A stretch of 64,000 nucleotides of DNA from Caloramator mitchellensis (GTDB lineage: Bacteria > Bacillota > Clostridia > Clostridiales > Caloramatoraceae), in contig NZ_LKHP01000001.1 of the NCBI RefSeq assembly GCF_001440545.1, positions 62,001 through 126,000 on the forward strand, given 5' to 3'. The first letter of the stretch is position 1. Every line of letters starts with the position of its first letter. The notes below the pieces were generated by a model. It did not search any database, was not told where the DNA came from, and worked only from the letters and a program-made list of their open reading frames with translations. Of the stretch, positions 54,711 through 64,000 are shown piece after piece. The translations under genes were made by a program, and so were the position numbers.

Positions 54711-56099
54711 ATGGCGGCTGAAAAAACAATGGAAAAAATAGTTTCGTTAAGCAAAAGCAGAGGTTTTATTTTTCCGGGTTCAGAAATTTACGGAGGACTT
54801 GCAAATACATGGGATTATGGTCCTTTGGGAGTAGAATTAAAAAACAATGTAAAAAAAGCTTGGTGGAAAAAATTCATCCAAGAGTCTCCATATAATGTAG
54901 GTGTAGATTGTGCAATTTTAATGAATCCACAAGTATGGGTAGCATCAGGACACGTTGGAGGATTTAGCGACCCTTTGATGGACTGCAAAAGCTGCAAATC
55001 AAGGTTTAGAGCAGATAAATTAATAGAAGATTATCAGCAAAGTATAGGTCAGGAACCTCATGTAGGCGGTTGGAGCAATCAGGATATGATGAACTACATA
55101 AGAGAAAACAACATTAAATGTCCTGAATGTGGAGCCTTTGACTGGACTGATATAAGACAATTTAATCTTATGTTTAAAACATATCAGGGTGTAACTGAGG
55201 ATAGTAAAGCTCAGGTTTATTTAAGGCCGGAAACTGCTCAGGGTATATTTGTTAATTTTAAAAACGTCCTACGAACTACAAGAAAAAAATTGCCATTTGG
55301 TATAGGACAAATTGGAAAATCATTTAGAAATGAAATTACTCCTGGTAATTTTATATTTAGAACAAGAGAATTCGAGCAAATGGAATTGGAATTTTTCTGC
55401 AAACCTGGTGAAGATTTAGAGTGGTTTAATTACTGGAAGAATTTCTGCAAGAATTGGCTATTAAATTTAGGCATGAAGGAAGAGAACATAAGATTAAGGG
55501 ACCATGAAAAGGAAGAATTATCTCATTACAGCAATGCAACCACTGATATAGAATATAAATTCCCATTTGGATGGGGAGAACTTTGGGGTATAGCAGATAG
55601 AACAGATTTTGATTTAAAGCAGCATATAAATCATTCGGGAGAAGATTTGGTTTACTTTGACCCTGAGATCAATGAAAAATTAGTTCCTTATTGTATTGAA
55701 CCTTCTGTGGGTGCTGATAGGGTATTGCTCGCATTCCTTATAGATGCCTATGATGAAGAACAACTTGAAGATGGAGATGTTAGAACTGTCTTAAGATTCC
55801 ATCCTGCACTTGCACCATTTAAAGCTGCAGTATTACCTCTTTCTAAAAAATTAGCAGATGGAGCTAAAGAAGTGTATGCAGAGCTTGCTAAGGACTTTAT
55901 GGTTGATTATGACGAAACAGGAAGCATTGGAAAGAGATATAGAAGACAAGATGAGATAGGAACTCCTTTCTGTATAACATTCGATTTTGATTCGTTAAAT
56001 GATAAAATGGTTACAGTAAGAGATAGAGACACAATGCAACAAGTTAGAATCCCTATAGAAGAAGTTAAAAACTATATTAACGAAAGAATGAAATTCTAA
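54711..56099 (+). CDS. glyQS: Glycyl-tRNA synthetase (alpha2 type)
   Basis: This 462-residue class II synthetase charges tRNA-Gly. Class II motifs are visible: motif 1 near [18 protein letters not shown], motif 2 in [21 protein letters not shown], and motif 3 in [28 protein letters not shown] is typical of the eukaryote/alpha2 type. ATG 54711 lies 7 bases after GAGGAGG; ATG 54705 is too close. It is controlled by the T-box immediately upstream. Confidence 0.96.
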   Translation: MAAEKTMEKIVSLSKSRGFIFPGSEIYGGLANTWDYGPLGVELKNNVKKAWWKKFIQESPYNVGVDCAILMNPQVWVASGHVGGFSDPLMDCKSCKSRFRADKLIEDYQQSIGQEPHVGGWSNQDMMNYIRENNIKCPECGAFDWTDIRQFNLMFKTYQGVTEDSKAQVYLRPETAQGIFVNFKNVLRTTRKKLPFGIGQIGKSFRNEITPGNFIFRTREFEQMELEFFCKPGEDLEWFNYWKNFCKNWLLNLGMKEENIRLRDHEKEELSHYSNATTDIEYKFPFGWGELWGIADRTDFDLKQHINHSGEDLVYFDPEINEKLVPYCIEPSVGADRVLLAFLIDAYDEEQLEDGDVRTVLRFHPALAPFKAAVLPLSKKLADGAKEVYAELAKDFMVDYDETGSIGKRYRRQDEIGTPFCITFDFDSLNDKMVTVRDRDTMQQVRIPIEEVKNYINERMKF

Positions 56100-56110
56100 G
56101 GGGTGATTTG

Positions 56111-56482
56111 ATGGAAGGAAAGGCGTTAGTCCTTTATAAGAGGGAAAATGGAATTTTAACTGAAGAATTAGGAAGTTACGAAATAGAGGTCGGATTAGAA
56201 TTCGTATACAAGGCATATGTTGAAGACGGAAAATGTTATCTGTTTTTAACCACAGATAAAGATGTAACCGATGAACAATATAATGAAGTTTATGAGATGT
56301 ATAATATAGAAAAATACAACGAAATTGATGCAGAGATTGAAGAAGTAGAAGAATATAATCCAACATGGCTATTTAAATTTGACTTTAAGGATGACTACGA
56401 ATATATGTCCGACATTTTAAACGATATTCTATATTTACATCAAGAAAACATAAAGCAAATATTTGCTGAATTTGAAAAATAA
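56111..56482 (+). CDS. Conserved acidic protein (DUF6762-like)
   Basis: This 123-residue soluble, very acidic protein is rich in Glu, Asp and Tyr. It starts at ATG 56111 behind AGGGGTGA, 11 bp after the glyQS stop. It resembles a small conserved clostridial family that I believe is DUF6762; function is unknown. It may be cotranscribed with glyQS and thus respond to glycine supply. Confidence 0.75.
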   Translation: MEGKALVLYKRENGILTEELGSYEIEVGLEFVYKAYVEDGKCYLFLTTDKDVTDEQYNEVYEMYNIEKYNEIDAEIEEVEEYNPTWLFKFDFKDDYEYMSDILNDILYLHQENIKQIFAEFEK

Positions 56483-56531
56483 TTAACATTTAGGAAAAAA
56501 TTTAATATCATTGTGAGAATATAAAATCAAT

Positions 56532-56571
56532 GCCCCATAAATGAGCGAAGCTGAAAGAACATTCATGGGGC
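56532..56571. repeat. Short derivative of the palindromic repeat / terminator hairpin
   Basis: GCCCCATAAATG (56532-56543) pairs with CATTCATGGGGC (56560-56571) with one mismatch. The stretch ATGAGCGAAGC and the right arm are homologous to the right end of copy 1 (around 621-653), so this looks like an internally deleted element. It sits between convergent genes and may terminate both. Confidence 0.7.
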
Positions 56572-56576
56572 TTAAT

Positions 56577-57701
56577 TCATTTTATTTTTTTAGTTGGAAT
56601 AATTACTTTAAATAAATTGCTTGACAAAATATTATAGGTTCTAATTTTGCCATAGTTTTTTTCAAACTGAGATTTTGATACATCTTTGTTAAAGTATTTA
56701 TTATTTACATCAATTGAAATTAATTTTGTATAAAGCCAGAGATTTCTTTTGATGTATTTATCGTTATTTGTAGATTTAATAGCAGCACCTGGGTTTATTA
56801 TTTCTACTTTATTATTGAAAAGATAAATTTCAACACATCCTTTTAGGCTAAAATAATCTCTATATACTGTTGCTTTGGCTAGATATTCATCTACAACATT
56901 TAGGATTATATCTTCACATTTTAATGTTTTTCTTATAAAATCAGATGCGTCATCCAGCATTTCGATTATAGTTCCTGTGGACATATGAAATTTTGGCATT
57001 TCATTGTTTACGTAGTTTTTTATTATAGCTACCGAATTAGGCAAGAATATTTCTGGTTTTTTACCAAAAATAAGCAATCCTCCAATAGAAGGGTGAAATT
57101 CGTTTGCTTCTTTCTCTCTGGTCAATATTCCAGAGGCCAACAATAAGTGATTATCGATTGATGTGTTCATACCTATCGAAGAAAAATATTTTTCGATTTT
57201 TTCGAAATCAAGGTCTTTTACAGTAGCCCTTAGAACGGGAGTAAGCTCAATAGATATCAGACCATTTTCCTGAAGCATAGATGCAATTTCATCTTTCCTC
57301 ATGAAATCAGTCGTTGAGCCTCTTCTAATGTAAAATGCACCTGTTTCTCTTATCTGATATGGTTTCTGTTCGGTGTTGTAAATTACAATCAATCCAATCG
57401 TTTTATTATCTATTGTATGGGTTTCAACAGATATTGGAATTGGAGGGTCGATTCTCGTTGAAACTATTTGCTGTATTTTTTCCTCAATAAAATCATCTTT
57501 ATTAATGCCAATAATTTTTTTGGTTTTGTCTTCAATGCCAAATATCAAATATCCTCTTCCGCCTTTTGAATTAGCGATAGCACATATATCCTTTGCTAAT
57601 TCTTTTTTACTGCTTTCAGTTTCTATATTAATTTTTTCTTTAAAATCCAATTTTGAACTTTCATCCTTAGATATAAGTGAAAGCAATTTTTGAATATCCA
57701 C
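56577..57701 (-). CDS. AlbA_2-domain putative regulator/ATP-binding protein
   Basis: This 374-residue protein has an N-terminal AlbA_2 (Schlafen-like) domain: LDFKEKINIET, DICAIANSKGGRGYLIFGIEDK and RIDPPIPISVETH, then ETGAFYIRRGSTTDFMRKDEI. The middle resembles the HATPase_c_4 region, but the C-terminus is short and lacks a clear winged helix. Such genes are often annotated as transcriptional regulators; targets are unknown. The start is GTG behind AAGGGTG. Confidence 0.82.
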   Translation of the reverse strand: MDIQKLLSLISKDESSKLDFKEKINIETESSKKELAKDICAIANSKGGRGYLIFGIEDKTKKIIGINKDDFIEEKIQQIVSTRIDPPIPISVETHTIDNKTIGLIVIYNTEQKPYQIRETGAFYIRRGSTTDFMRKDEIASMLQENGLISIELTPVLRATVKDLDFEKIEKYFSSIGMNTSIDNHLLLASGILTREKEANEFHPSIGGLLIFGKKPEIFLPNSVAIIKNYVNNEMPKFHMSTGTIIEMLDDASDFIRKTLKCEDIILNVVDEYLAKATVYRDYFSLKGCVEIYLFNNKVEIINPGAAIKSTNNDKYIKRNLWLYTKLISIDVNNKYFNKDVSKSQFEKNYGKIRTYNILSSNLFKVIIPTKKIK

Positions 57702-57836
57702 ATTATCACCCTTAATAGTTTACTTATTTTTATTATATAATTATACCACACAAAGGAATACAAATATTTGAAATATTTTTTTGTATGTAATATAATAACA
57801 TTTGTATACGAAAATTTTATCAAAGTGGGTGGTTAT

Positions 57837-60305
57837 GTGCTGAATTTTTTCAAAAAAAGTAATAAAAATGACGAAATAGCAATAACTTTTGATGAAAAGA
57901 ACACTAATAAAGGCATTGAAAATGAGGTTAAGATAAGCATTATCAATGAGAAAAATATTGTTAATAAGATGCTAAATCGAATTGATGAAATGGAGTTTGC
58001 AACCCAAAATCTTATAGATACGATAAACGGAATCTATTCAAACGTTGAACACAGTTTGGATTCTTTAAATGACGTTATGGACGAGATAAGCAGTTATTCA
58101 GCAATTGCGCAACAAGTTTATGCGAGCACAACTCAGTCAAAGGAAATTGCAATTGAAACATTAAACGTTGCTCAAGAAGGTAATGTTGCAGTAGACAAAT
58201 CAATAACTGCAATAAGAAGTATAGAAAAGTCGGTATCTGATATTACAGATATTGTAAATATGTTGAGCGATAAAGCTTTAAAAATCAATGATATGTTAAA
58301 TATTATAAAGGATATATCAGAACAAACAAACTTATTATCTTTAAATGCTTCAATTGAAGCTGCAAGAGCAGGTGAAGCTGGCCGAGGCTTTGCAGTAGTT
58401 GCTGCAGAAGTTAAAAAGCTAGCACAAAGGAGCAGTGAATCAGCTGAAAAAATAGCGCAAACTATAAGAGAAATCAATGATACAATCAGCAAAACTGTTG
58501 ATGCTATGAATAAAAGCAAATCGATGGTAGATGAAGGTGTAAACATTGCTGATAATACAAAAAAGGTATTCGATAAAATAATTAGCGCAGTTAAAACAAC
58601 CGTTTCAGCTTCAGATGAAATTAATCAAGGAATAACAAAACAGGTTGAAAATTTTGAAAAGGTTGTTGAAGCAACTAATATTTTGAATAAGAATTCAAAC
58701 GAACTTATGAAGAAAACTGAGTATGCTCTATTAAATGCTGGTTATACTAAAAACTCAATCGATGCATTGTATGAAACGTCGAAGGATTTAAATCATGTTT
58801 CAAATTTTGTTGTTAATAAAATAGACATTTCAAGCATTGATGAATTTGAAATAATTACCAATCTACATGGAATCCCAGAAAATTATGACCCTGCTATGTC
58901 CTTTGACTCAGCAAGCGCAAGAATTTTTTCTAATGTTCATGCTGGCTTGTTGATACAGGGCAATTCAACCGAAGTTTTCCCAGGGCTTGCTAAGAGCTGG
59001 TATGTTGAAGATGATAATAGAACATGGGTTTTCAATTTAAGAAGAGGTGCAAAATTTCACAACGGAAGAGAAATTACGGCGGATGATGTGAAATATTCAT
59101 TTGAGAGATTATTAAGCCCAAAACTTGAATCTCCAAATGCTTGGTTTTTAGGACTTGTAGAAGGCAGCGATGAGTATCAAAAGGGTAGGGCGACAAATGT
59201 TAGTGGAATTAGCGTTGTTGATAAATACAAAATCAAAATTAGATTAAAGTCGCCGTATACAGGATTTTTATTAAATCTTGCTCAAAGCGCGTGTGCAGTT
59301 ATTGCAAGAGAGGATGCTGAAAGAGGAACAATTACTGGATGTGGACCATATTATATTGATGAGGCGAATGAAAATAAGTGCGTTTTAAACGCATTTAAGG
59401 ATTACTTTGGTGGTGCCCCATATGTAGATAGAATAGTTCTAAAATTTAAAGATGAGAATTTGGTTGAAGAGTTTTTAAATGGCAAATATGATTTCATATA
59501 CTTTGAAGATAAAGCAACGCTTGACAAATTAAAAACTTCTGGATATAGCAACATTATCATGCAAAATATGATGTCAACAACCTATGGAGGTTTCAATTTA
59601 AATTCTAACTCAGCTCTTATTAGGGATAAAGAGATAAGACAGGCTATAAACTATGCAATCGATAAAAATAGAATTATTGATACATTAATGAAGGGTATGG
59701 CTCAAGAATCCAGGGGACCACTACCTCCTGGTATGCTCGATAACAAATATTTGTCAGGCTATTCGTATAATCCACAAAAGGCAAGGGAAATATTGAATAG
59801 AAGAAATATTAAAAATGAAACTTTGATAATTCAAACAAGAACAGGAACGGGTAATAATACCTATGAACTTATAGCAGAAATGATAAAAGAAGATTTGGAG
59901 AAGATAGGTATTAGGTGTTCAATTGAAAAGGTTTTACCGCAGCAATATTTGAAGGCAGAAACAATAGCGAAATGCCACATATTTATTAGCGGCTGGATTG
60001 CAGATACAGGAGACCCTGATAATTATCTAGAACCATTATTTAATCCAGAAAACTTCACTGATTTTACTAGGTATGAAAACAGCAAAGTATTAGAATTGAT
60101 GAAACAAGCAAGAGAAGTAATAAATCCTCAAAAAAGAATTGAACTTTATAAGGAAATACAAAGAATTATAGTGGAGGATGCACCTTGGATATTCCTGTAT
60201 CATCCGCAGTCAGGATTGGCAATAAAAGATGGGATTGTCGGAGTAAGATTATCTTCATTGGGCAAGATTAAATTTGACGACATTTTGATAGAGAATAAAT
60301 TATAA
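57837..60305 (+). CDS. Soluble chemoreceptor fused to a family 5 solute-binding domain
   Basis: This 822-residue protein begins with an MCP signalling domain (about 40-310) whose tip sequence is [20 protein letters not shown] (about 163-182) plus [14 protein letters not shown]. It continues into an SBP_bac_5 peptide-binding domain (about 350-820) with [20 protein letters not shown] and [16 protein letters not shown] see no signal peptide or membrane helix, so both parts should be cytoplasmic. The solute-binding domain follows the signalling domain, reversing the usual sensor-signal order. The start is GTG at 57837 after GGGTGG. Confidence 0.85.
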   Translation: MLNFFKKSNKNDEIAITFDEKNTNKGIENEVKISIINEKNIVNKMLNRIDEMEFATQNLIDTINGIYSNVEHSLDSLNDVMDEISSYSAIAQQVYASTTQSKEIAIETLNVAQEGNVAVDKSITAIRSIEKSVSDITDIVNMLSDKALKINDMLNIIKDISEQTNLLSLNASIEAARAGEAGRGFAVVAAEVKKLAQRSSESAEKIAQTIREINDTISKTVDAMNKSKSMVDEGVNIADNTKKVFDKIISAVKTTVSASDEINQGITKQVENFEKVVEATNILNKNSNELMKKTEYALLNAGYTKNSIDALYETSKDLNHVSNFVVNKIDISSIDEFEIITNLHGIPENYDPAMSFDSASARIFSNVHAGLLIQGNSTEVFPGLAKSWYVEDDNRTWVFNLRRGAKFHNGREITADDVKYSFERLLSPKLESPNAWFLGLVEGSDEYQKGRATNVSGISVVDKYKIKIRLKSPYTGFLLNLAQSACAVIAREDAERGTITGCGPYYIDEANENKCVLNAFKDYFGGAPYVDRIVLKFKDENLVEEFLNGKYDFIYFEDKATLDKLKTSGYSNIIMQNMMSTTYGGFNLNSNSALIRDKEIRQAINYAIDKNRIIDTLMKGMAQESRGPLPPGMLDNKYLSGYSYNPQKAREILNRRNIKNETLIIQTRTGTGNNTYELIAEMIKEDLEKIGIRCSIEKVLPQQYLKAETIAKCHIFISGWIADTGDPDNYLEPLFNPENFTDFTRYENSKVLELMKQAREVINPQKRIELYKEIQRIIVEDAPWIFLYHPQSGLAIKDGIVGVRLSSLGKIKFDDILIENKL

Positions 60306-60328
60306 AATGCCCAGAAAGGGGAGTATTA

Positions 60329-60712
60329 GTGAAAAATATGCAGCATATATTAGTTTGTGTTACTCAGCAAAAAACCTGCGAAAGACTTATTAAAAAGGGA
60401 GCTGAACTTAAGAAAGACTTTGGAGGAGAGTTATTCGTTATTCATGTAGCAAAGGATGGGGATAATTTTTTAGATAATCCTATGCAAAATGATGCGTTAG
60501 AATACCTTTTCGATATCTCTAAGGAATATGAAGCTTCGATGACTGTCTTGAGATCTAATAATGTAGTTGAAGCTATTGAAAAGTTTGCAAAAGAAAACGA
60601 TATATCTCAGATTGTGTTAGGTGCAGCTCCAGGAGACGTAAAAGAAAACATTATACTGAAAGGACTGTATGAAAAACTTCCTAAGTGCGAATTCCATATA
60701 GTTAACAATTAA
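60329..60712 (+). CDS. Universal-stress-protein-like protein
   Basis: This 127-residue protein has the alpha/beta layout of UspA/KdpD-USP proteins: HILVCVTQQKTCERLIKKGAE, LFVIHVAKDGDN and DISQIVLGAAPGDVKE. The GxxG-9x-G(S/T) ATP motif is not clearly complete. The start is GTG at 60329 behind GGGGAG; ATG 60338 is possible. It lies 23 bp after the chemoreceptor fusion gene and may be cotranscribed. Confidence 0.8.
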   Translation: MKNMQHILVCVTQQKTCERLIKKGAELKKDFGGELFVIHVAKDGDNFLDNPMQNDALEYLFDISKEYEASMTVLRSNNVVEAIEKFAKENDISQIVLGAAPGDVKENIILKGLYEKLPKCEFHIVNN

Positions 60713-60739
60713 TCAGTGGGTATTCCCACTGATTTTTTA
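60711..60739 (+). terminator. Terminator after USP-like gene
   Basis: AATCAGTGGG (60711-60720) pairs perfectly with CCCACTGATT (60725-60734) around a 4-nt loop; TTTT follows. Confidence 0.9.
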
Positions 60740-60888
60740 ATATGCTGTAAAAATAATGTATAATTTAAGATAATAAGTAAATAATAGTGCTAAAAGAATA
60801 AATTACATAAAAATTAGAATTGAAAAAATTTTCTGAATATAGTATTATCTTAGTAAGACCTATTATTAAAATAAATGAGGTGATTAAC

Positions 60889-61302
60889 ATGGTTCAAGTA
60901 ATCACCGGCGAAAAAGGTGCCGGAAAGACAAAGAAACTCATTTCAATTGCAAATGAAATGATTTCAAGCACAAAGGGCCATATTGTTTATATCAGCAACA
61001 ACATGGAGAACATCTTTGATTTGAATTCTCGTATTAGGCTTATTGATACCTCTCAGTTTCCCATATCTTCAATCGATTCATTTTTAGGTTTTGTTTATGG
61101 CATAATTTCAGAGGACTATGATATCGACACTATTTTCATCGATAACTTAAACAACATATTTAAAGATAATTTTGAGCTGGTGGAGGAGTTTATTAAGAAT
61201 ATTAAATTTGCTGAAGAAAAATACGGCATTAGTTTTATACTTGGTATTCGAGCACCTGAAAACAGAACATTTAATGTAGAAGCAGAATATTTAGCCGTTT
61301 AA
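60889..61302 (+). CDS. Small P-loop ATPase-like protein
   Basis: This 137-residue protein has Walker A GEKGAGKTKK (residues 7-16) and a Walker B-like DTIFIDNLNN (about residue 78-87). It is shorter than most P-loop ATPases and has no further domain. ATG 60889 follows GAGGTG by 8 bases; the longer frame from 60820 lacks a site. I do not know its role. It is a single-gene unit with its own terminator. Confidence 0.78.
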   Translation: MVQVITGEKGAGKTKKLISIANEMISSTKGHIVYISNNMENIFDLNSRIRLIDTSQFPISSIDSFLGFVYGIISEDYDIDTIFIDNLNNIFKDNFELVEEFIKNIKFAEEKYGISFILGIRAPENRTFNVEAEYLAV

Positions 61303-61307
61303 CATAT

Positions 61308-61337
61308 ATGGGGGGAGTTTCCCCCATTTTAGTTTTT
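61308..61337 (+). terminator. Terminator after small P-loop gene
   Basis: ATGGGGG pairs with CCCCCAT (61321-61327); TTTAGTTTTTT follows. Confidence 0.85.
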
Positions 61338-61375
61338 TGTTATAATGTTATAAGATTTGTGCAAGAGGTGGTAAA

Positions 61376-62530
61376 ATGAACAAGCAAGTTATAACTAAAT
61401 TAGAGTTTTTTTTAAACAGTTTAATACAAAGAGTTGAAGAAAATATCGACTTTGTTAAGGGAGTAGAATTTATTTTTAAATCTGGAACAAAAGAATATAA
61501 AGGCATTTATAATTTTGATGAAGGAACTTTGTTTTTCAATGGGAACAAGCAAAAAATTAAGTTTGACCAGATAGCTGAAATAATTAAAAATGAAAGTCAA
61601 AAATATGAATCATTAGGATTTAAATTATTTGAAAGAGGAAAGACAACAATCATATTAGCGGATAATAAAGGAGTGAAACTCAAAAACGTAGATGAAGAGA
61701 CAATCGCTGTGAGTGATGAACATGATACTGCAGCCCTTAATTTAAAAAGGGATTACTACATAAAAATTAATGAAGCAAGCGAGCTTCTTAAAGCTATAGG
61801 TATATTGACTAAAGATGGCAAATTAAAAAACGACATGATAAGAAAATATAATCAGATTGACCACTTTGTTGAGCTTATAGACGCATATTTGGATGAACTT
61901 GGTGAATTGGATACTATAAATGTATTGGATTGTGCTTGCGGCAAATCCTATTTAACTTTTGTATTAAATTATTATATCAAAGAAAAAAAGAAAAAGAATT
62001 GCTATTTTATTGGTATAGATACATCGGATATAGTTATTCAAAATTCAACAAAAATTGCAAAACAGTTAGGATATAGAAATATGGAATTTATCAAGGGGAA
62101 TATTAAGGATTATATGCCTGAAAAAAGGATAGATATTGTTATAAGCCTTCACGCTTGTGACATTGCTACTGACCTAGCATTAGGAGCTGCAATACAATTT
62201 AATTCAAAGGCAATTTTTGCAGTTCCCTGCTGCCATAGAGAATTATTAGAACAGGTTAAGTTTGAGAATTTAAATGAAATTTTTAAACATGGTATCTTTA
62301 AGTCGAGATTTTCAGACCTTTTAACTGACGGAATAAGGGGATTATTGTTAGAGTCTGCAGGATACAAGGTATCCATTGTAGAATATATTTCTCCGCTTGA
62401 AACTCCTAAAAACTTGTTAATAAGGGCTATAAAAGTATCTGATAGAAATGTTAAGGCGATTGAAGAATACAAAAAACTCAAAAATTTATTCTCTATTCAG
62501 CCATACTTAGAACGATATTTAAATTTATAA
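61376..62530 (+). CDS. Class I SAM-dependent methyltransferase (Methyltransf_32-like)
   Basis: This 384-residue protein has an N-terminal region of about 160 residues and a Rossmann methyltransferase domain with motif I VLDCACGKSYLTFVL (about 185-199), an acidic residue in GIDTSD, and DIVISLHACDIATD. VPCCHREL is typical of the Methyltransf_32 group. The substrate, possibly RNA, is not evident. AAGAGGTGG precedes the ATG. Confidence 0.85.
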   Translation: MNKQVITKLEFFLNSLIQRVEENIDFVKGVEFIFKSGTKEYKGIYNFDEGTLFFNGNKQKIKFDQIAEIIKNESQKYESLGFKLFERGKTTIILADNKGVKLKNVDEETIAVSDEHDTAALNLKRDYYIKINEASELLKAIGILTKDGKLKNDMIRKYNQIDHFVELIDAYLDELGELDTINVLDCACGKSYLTFVLNYYIKEKKKKNCYFIGIDTSDIVIQNSTKIAKQLGYRNMEFIKGNIKDYMPEKRIDIVISLHACDIATDLALGAAIQFNSKAIFAVPCCHRELLEQVKFENLNEIFKHGIFKSRFSDLLTDGIRGLLLESAGYKVSIVEYISPLETPKNLLIRAIKVSDRNVKAIEEYKKLKNLFSIQPYLERYLNL

Positions 62531-62545
62531 TATTATTTTGAATCC

Positions 62546-62642
62546 CATGAATGGTTTCAAAGGGCGTTATTAAAACAAATCAAATCCAAAGTGTATTTGT
62601 GAGTATAAATTAGCCCTAGAAATCATAACATGGGATTTTTTA
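62546..62642. repeat. Inverted repeat related to the palindromic element ends
   Basis: ATCCCATGAATGGTTTC with AAGGGC on the left is mirrored by GCCCT...GAAATCAT...CATGGGAT and TTTTTT on the right. The CCCATGAATG(A/G)TTTC core matches the ends of copy 1. The AT-rich interior has no similarity to the copy 1 core. It may serve as terminator for the methyltransferase gene. Confidence 0.55.
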
Positions 62643-62706
62643 AAAAGTCCGTGGGATAAGTATAAGTTATTGCGTCTATTATAGTAGAAGGAAAGGAGAG
62701 ATGATT

Positions 62707-63753
62707 ATGAGAAGAATTGGGACAATTTCATCAGCTATAGGATTTATATTTCTTGGAATTTGGATGATGCTTGAAAAAACAAATCCTCAAGTTGCAAATT
62801 CAGTATTTAAATTCTGGCCTGTATTGTTTATTATATTAGGAGCTGAAGTAATAGCCATTAATTCAAGAAAAATCGACGAAAAGATAGGCTTTAATCCATT
62901 AATTATTTTTGTAATTTTGATTTACTTGTTTGTTAACGGGTTTCAATTTGTTACTAACAATTTTTTTGCAGGGAAGTTTGATTTTAATCCCTTCGAATTA
63001 AATATAGAAAGCTCAAGGTATAAACAGATTGGATTTAACCAGACTTATAAATTGAACACAAAACATCTGATATTACATTCTAATAATTTGGCTATTAATG
63101 TTAAAAAGTCGTCAGATAATAATTTATCACTTGATGGCAGAGCATATTTTGATAAAAACACTTTTTATCATGAGTTTAAACCTACAATTGAAGAAAACAG
63201 TGGTGTAACAAATATTTATTTTAATAATAAAGATATTAGAAGGATAGAATTGCAAATTGAGATACCTGAAAATATTGATTTTGACATTATTTCTGATAAT
63301 CTAAAATTAGAGGGAGATACCCAAGTAAACGAATATAAACTTGAAATTGACAATGGCAAGATAAATTTAAAAAACGCAAACAAACTTAATATAAATTGCA
63401 ACAATATCGATATGGATGTTGTTAATATCAAGACGATTAATATTGATGGAGATAATGGAAATATAAATATAAAAGGAAGAACAGAGGTTTTAAATATTGA
63501 CATAGATAATGCAAAACTAAATATAAATAATTATGATTTAAAAAATTTTAAAATAAATTTGGACAGTGGAGTAGTTAACTTGATAACTAATGAAAAAAAT
63601 GTAGATGCAGATTTAACAATAAACAGTGGGGTATGCAAACTAAACAATGAAAACAGAGTTAATTCGGGAATAAAAAAGGTTTTGGGAACGGGTGCTAATA
63701 AATTAAAAATAGAAGTTAATAATGGGGTAATCAATTTTAAAAATGTGGAGTGA
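62707..63753 (+). CDS. Membrane protein with beta-helix-like C-terminal domain (LiaF/DUF4097-like)
   Basis: This 348-residue protein has three N-terminal membrane helices (about 5-25, 30-50, 58-78) resembling LiaF/DUF5668 proteins, then a long Asn/Ile-rich repetitive beta region (about 110-345) like the DUF4097 adhesin-type fold. ATG 62707 is 8 bases after AAAGGAG. Its stop overlaps or abuts the following ECF sigma gene. It could be a cell-envelope sensor or the partner of that sigma factor (inference). Confidence 0.78.
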   Translation: MRRIGTISSAIGFIFLGIWMMLEKTNPQVANSVFKFWPVLFIILGAEVIAINSRKIDEKIGFNPLIIFVILIYLFVNGFQFVTNNFFAGKFDFNPFELNIESSRYKQIGFNQTYKLNTKHLILHSNNLAINVKKSSDNNLSLDGRAYFDKNTFYHEFKPTIEENSGVTNIYFNNKDIRRIELQIEIPENIDFDIISDNLKLEGDTQVNEYKLEIDNGKINLKNANKLNINCNNIDMDVVNIKTINIDGDNGNINIKGRTEVLNIDIDNAKLNINNYDLKNFKINLDSGVVNLITNEKNVDADLTINSGVCKLNNENRVNSGIKKVLGTGANKLKIEVNNGVINFKNVE

Positions 63754-63758
63754 TGCAG

Positions 63759-64000
63759 TTGGACGATAAAGAATTGATTGAAAGGATAAGGAATGGTGAT
63801 GAAGATTGCTTTGTTGAATTTGTTAATAAGCATAAAAATAAATTAGTTATGTTCTGCTATACCTATACAAAGGATATAAATGAAGCTGAGGACCTTTCTC
63901 AAGAAGTGTTTATTAAATTTTACCAGAATTTAAGAAGTTTCAGATTTGAATGTTCCATATCCACATATTTATTCAGAATAGCAAGAAATCTAAGTATTGA
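63759..64000 (+). CDS. ECF RNA polymerase sigma factor (3'-truncated by window edge)
   Basis: About 80 residues are visible, reading DDKELIERIRNGDEDCFVEF, then NEAEDLSQEVFIKFYQNL and ISTYLFRIARNLSI: sigma-70 region 2 with the -10 recognition helix. TTG 63759 is 8 bases after TGGAG; ATG 63753 overlaps the preceding stop but is only 2 bases from that site. Region 4 lies outside the window. Coupling to the membrane protein gene suggests an envelope-stress unit. Confidence 0.88.
   Translation, partial: MDDKELIERIRNGDEDCFVEFVNKHKNKLVMFCYTYTKDINEAEDLSQEVFIKFYQNLRSFRFECSISTYLFRIARNLSI

Noticed and set aside
1-64000. tRNA/rRNA genes, CRISPR arrays, prophage or intact insertion sequences
   Set aside because: I looked for CCA-type tRNA arms, regular spaced repeats, integrases and transposases and saw none. 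Absence by eye is not proof; tRNAscan-SE and a CRISPR finder would settle it.

Overview
The window is low-GC, densely coded DNA from an anaerobic, endospore-forming member of the Clostridia. The grounds are a complete lysine-fermentation operon, a GerA-type germinant receptor, spore photoproduct lyase, superoxide reductase instead of superoxide dismutase, T-box and L-box leaders, and frequent TTG/GTG starts behind strong GGAGG sites. A Caloramator-like relative is a guess, not something the sequence proves.

Layout. 1-1982: end of hbd and thl (butyrate branch), separated by a large palindromic repeat. 2000-12050: a sigma-A-type promoter, a lysine riboswitch and kal-kce-atoD-atoA-kdd-kamA-kamB-kamC-kamD-kamE, covering the 3,6-diaminohexanoate route of lysine fermentation from kamA to acetoacetate and 3-aminobutyryl/crotonyl-CoA. 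12100-22270: LTA-synthase-like sulfatase, tyrS with a CDF metal exporter, DUF445, a gerB-gerC-gerA operon and a small Cys protein. 22400-25600: pabA-pabB-pabC and superoxide reductase. 25690-35450: an ArsR-type regulator and a 13-gene Mrp-antiporter/hydrogenase-like complex in the gene order of archaeal mbxABCDFGHH'MJKLN. 35500-44070: GGDEF protein, splB, crcB/DUF190, EFR1-type flavodoxin-ferredoxin, alpha/beta hydrolase, MurF-like ligase and ddl. 44090-51960: LacI regulator and GH13 enzyme with matching operators, an L,D-transpeptidase, three tandem M42 peptidases and a ferritin-like protein. 52100-64000: pgi, a second copy of the palindromic repeat, HesB-like protein, T-box/glyQS, an AlbA_2 protein, a soluble chemoreceptor fused to a solute-binding domain, small ATPase/USP genes, a methyltransferase and the start of an ECF sigma factor gene.

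Three observations stand out. (1) The small Fe-S subunit gene of the Mbx complex (mbxJ, 32664-33275) has one in-frame TGA exactly where the first Cys of the cluster CxxC motif is expected. A GC-rich GGTGG/CCACC hairpin with loop AGTTA lies 20 nt downstream, as in a bacterial SECIS. This suggests a selenocysteine in a respiratory Mbx/MBS complex. (2) The lysine riboswitch before the degradation operon is wired as an ON switch: the 3' strand of its P1 helix is the 5' arm of the terminator. (3) Two distant copies of a ~210-bp palindromic element carry compensatory base changes, so the fold itself appears to be maintained.

How the parts fit: lysine is split to acetate- and butyrate-level CoA esters, and AtoDA, thiolase and Hbd join this to butyrate formation. 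Reduced ferredoxin from such fermentations could be oxidised by the Mbx complex with Na+/H+ translocation (inference). No tRNA, rRNA, CRISPR array, prophage or intact insertion sequence was seen.
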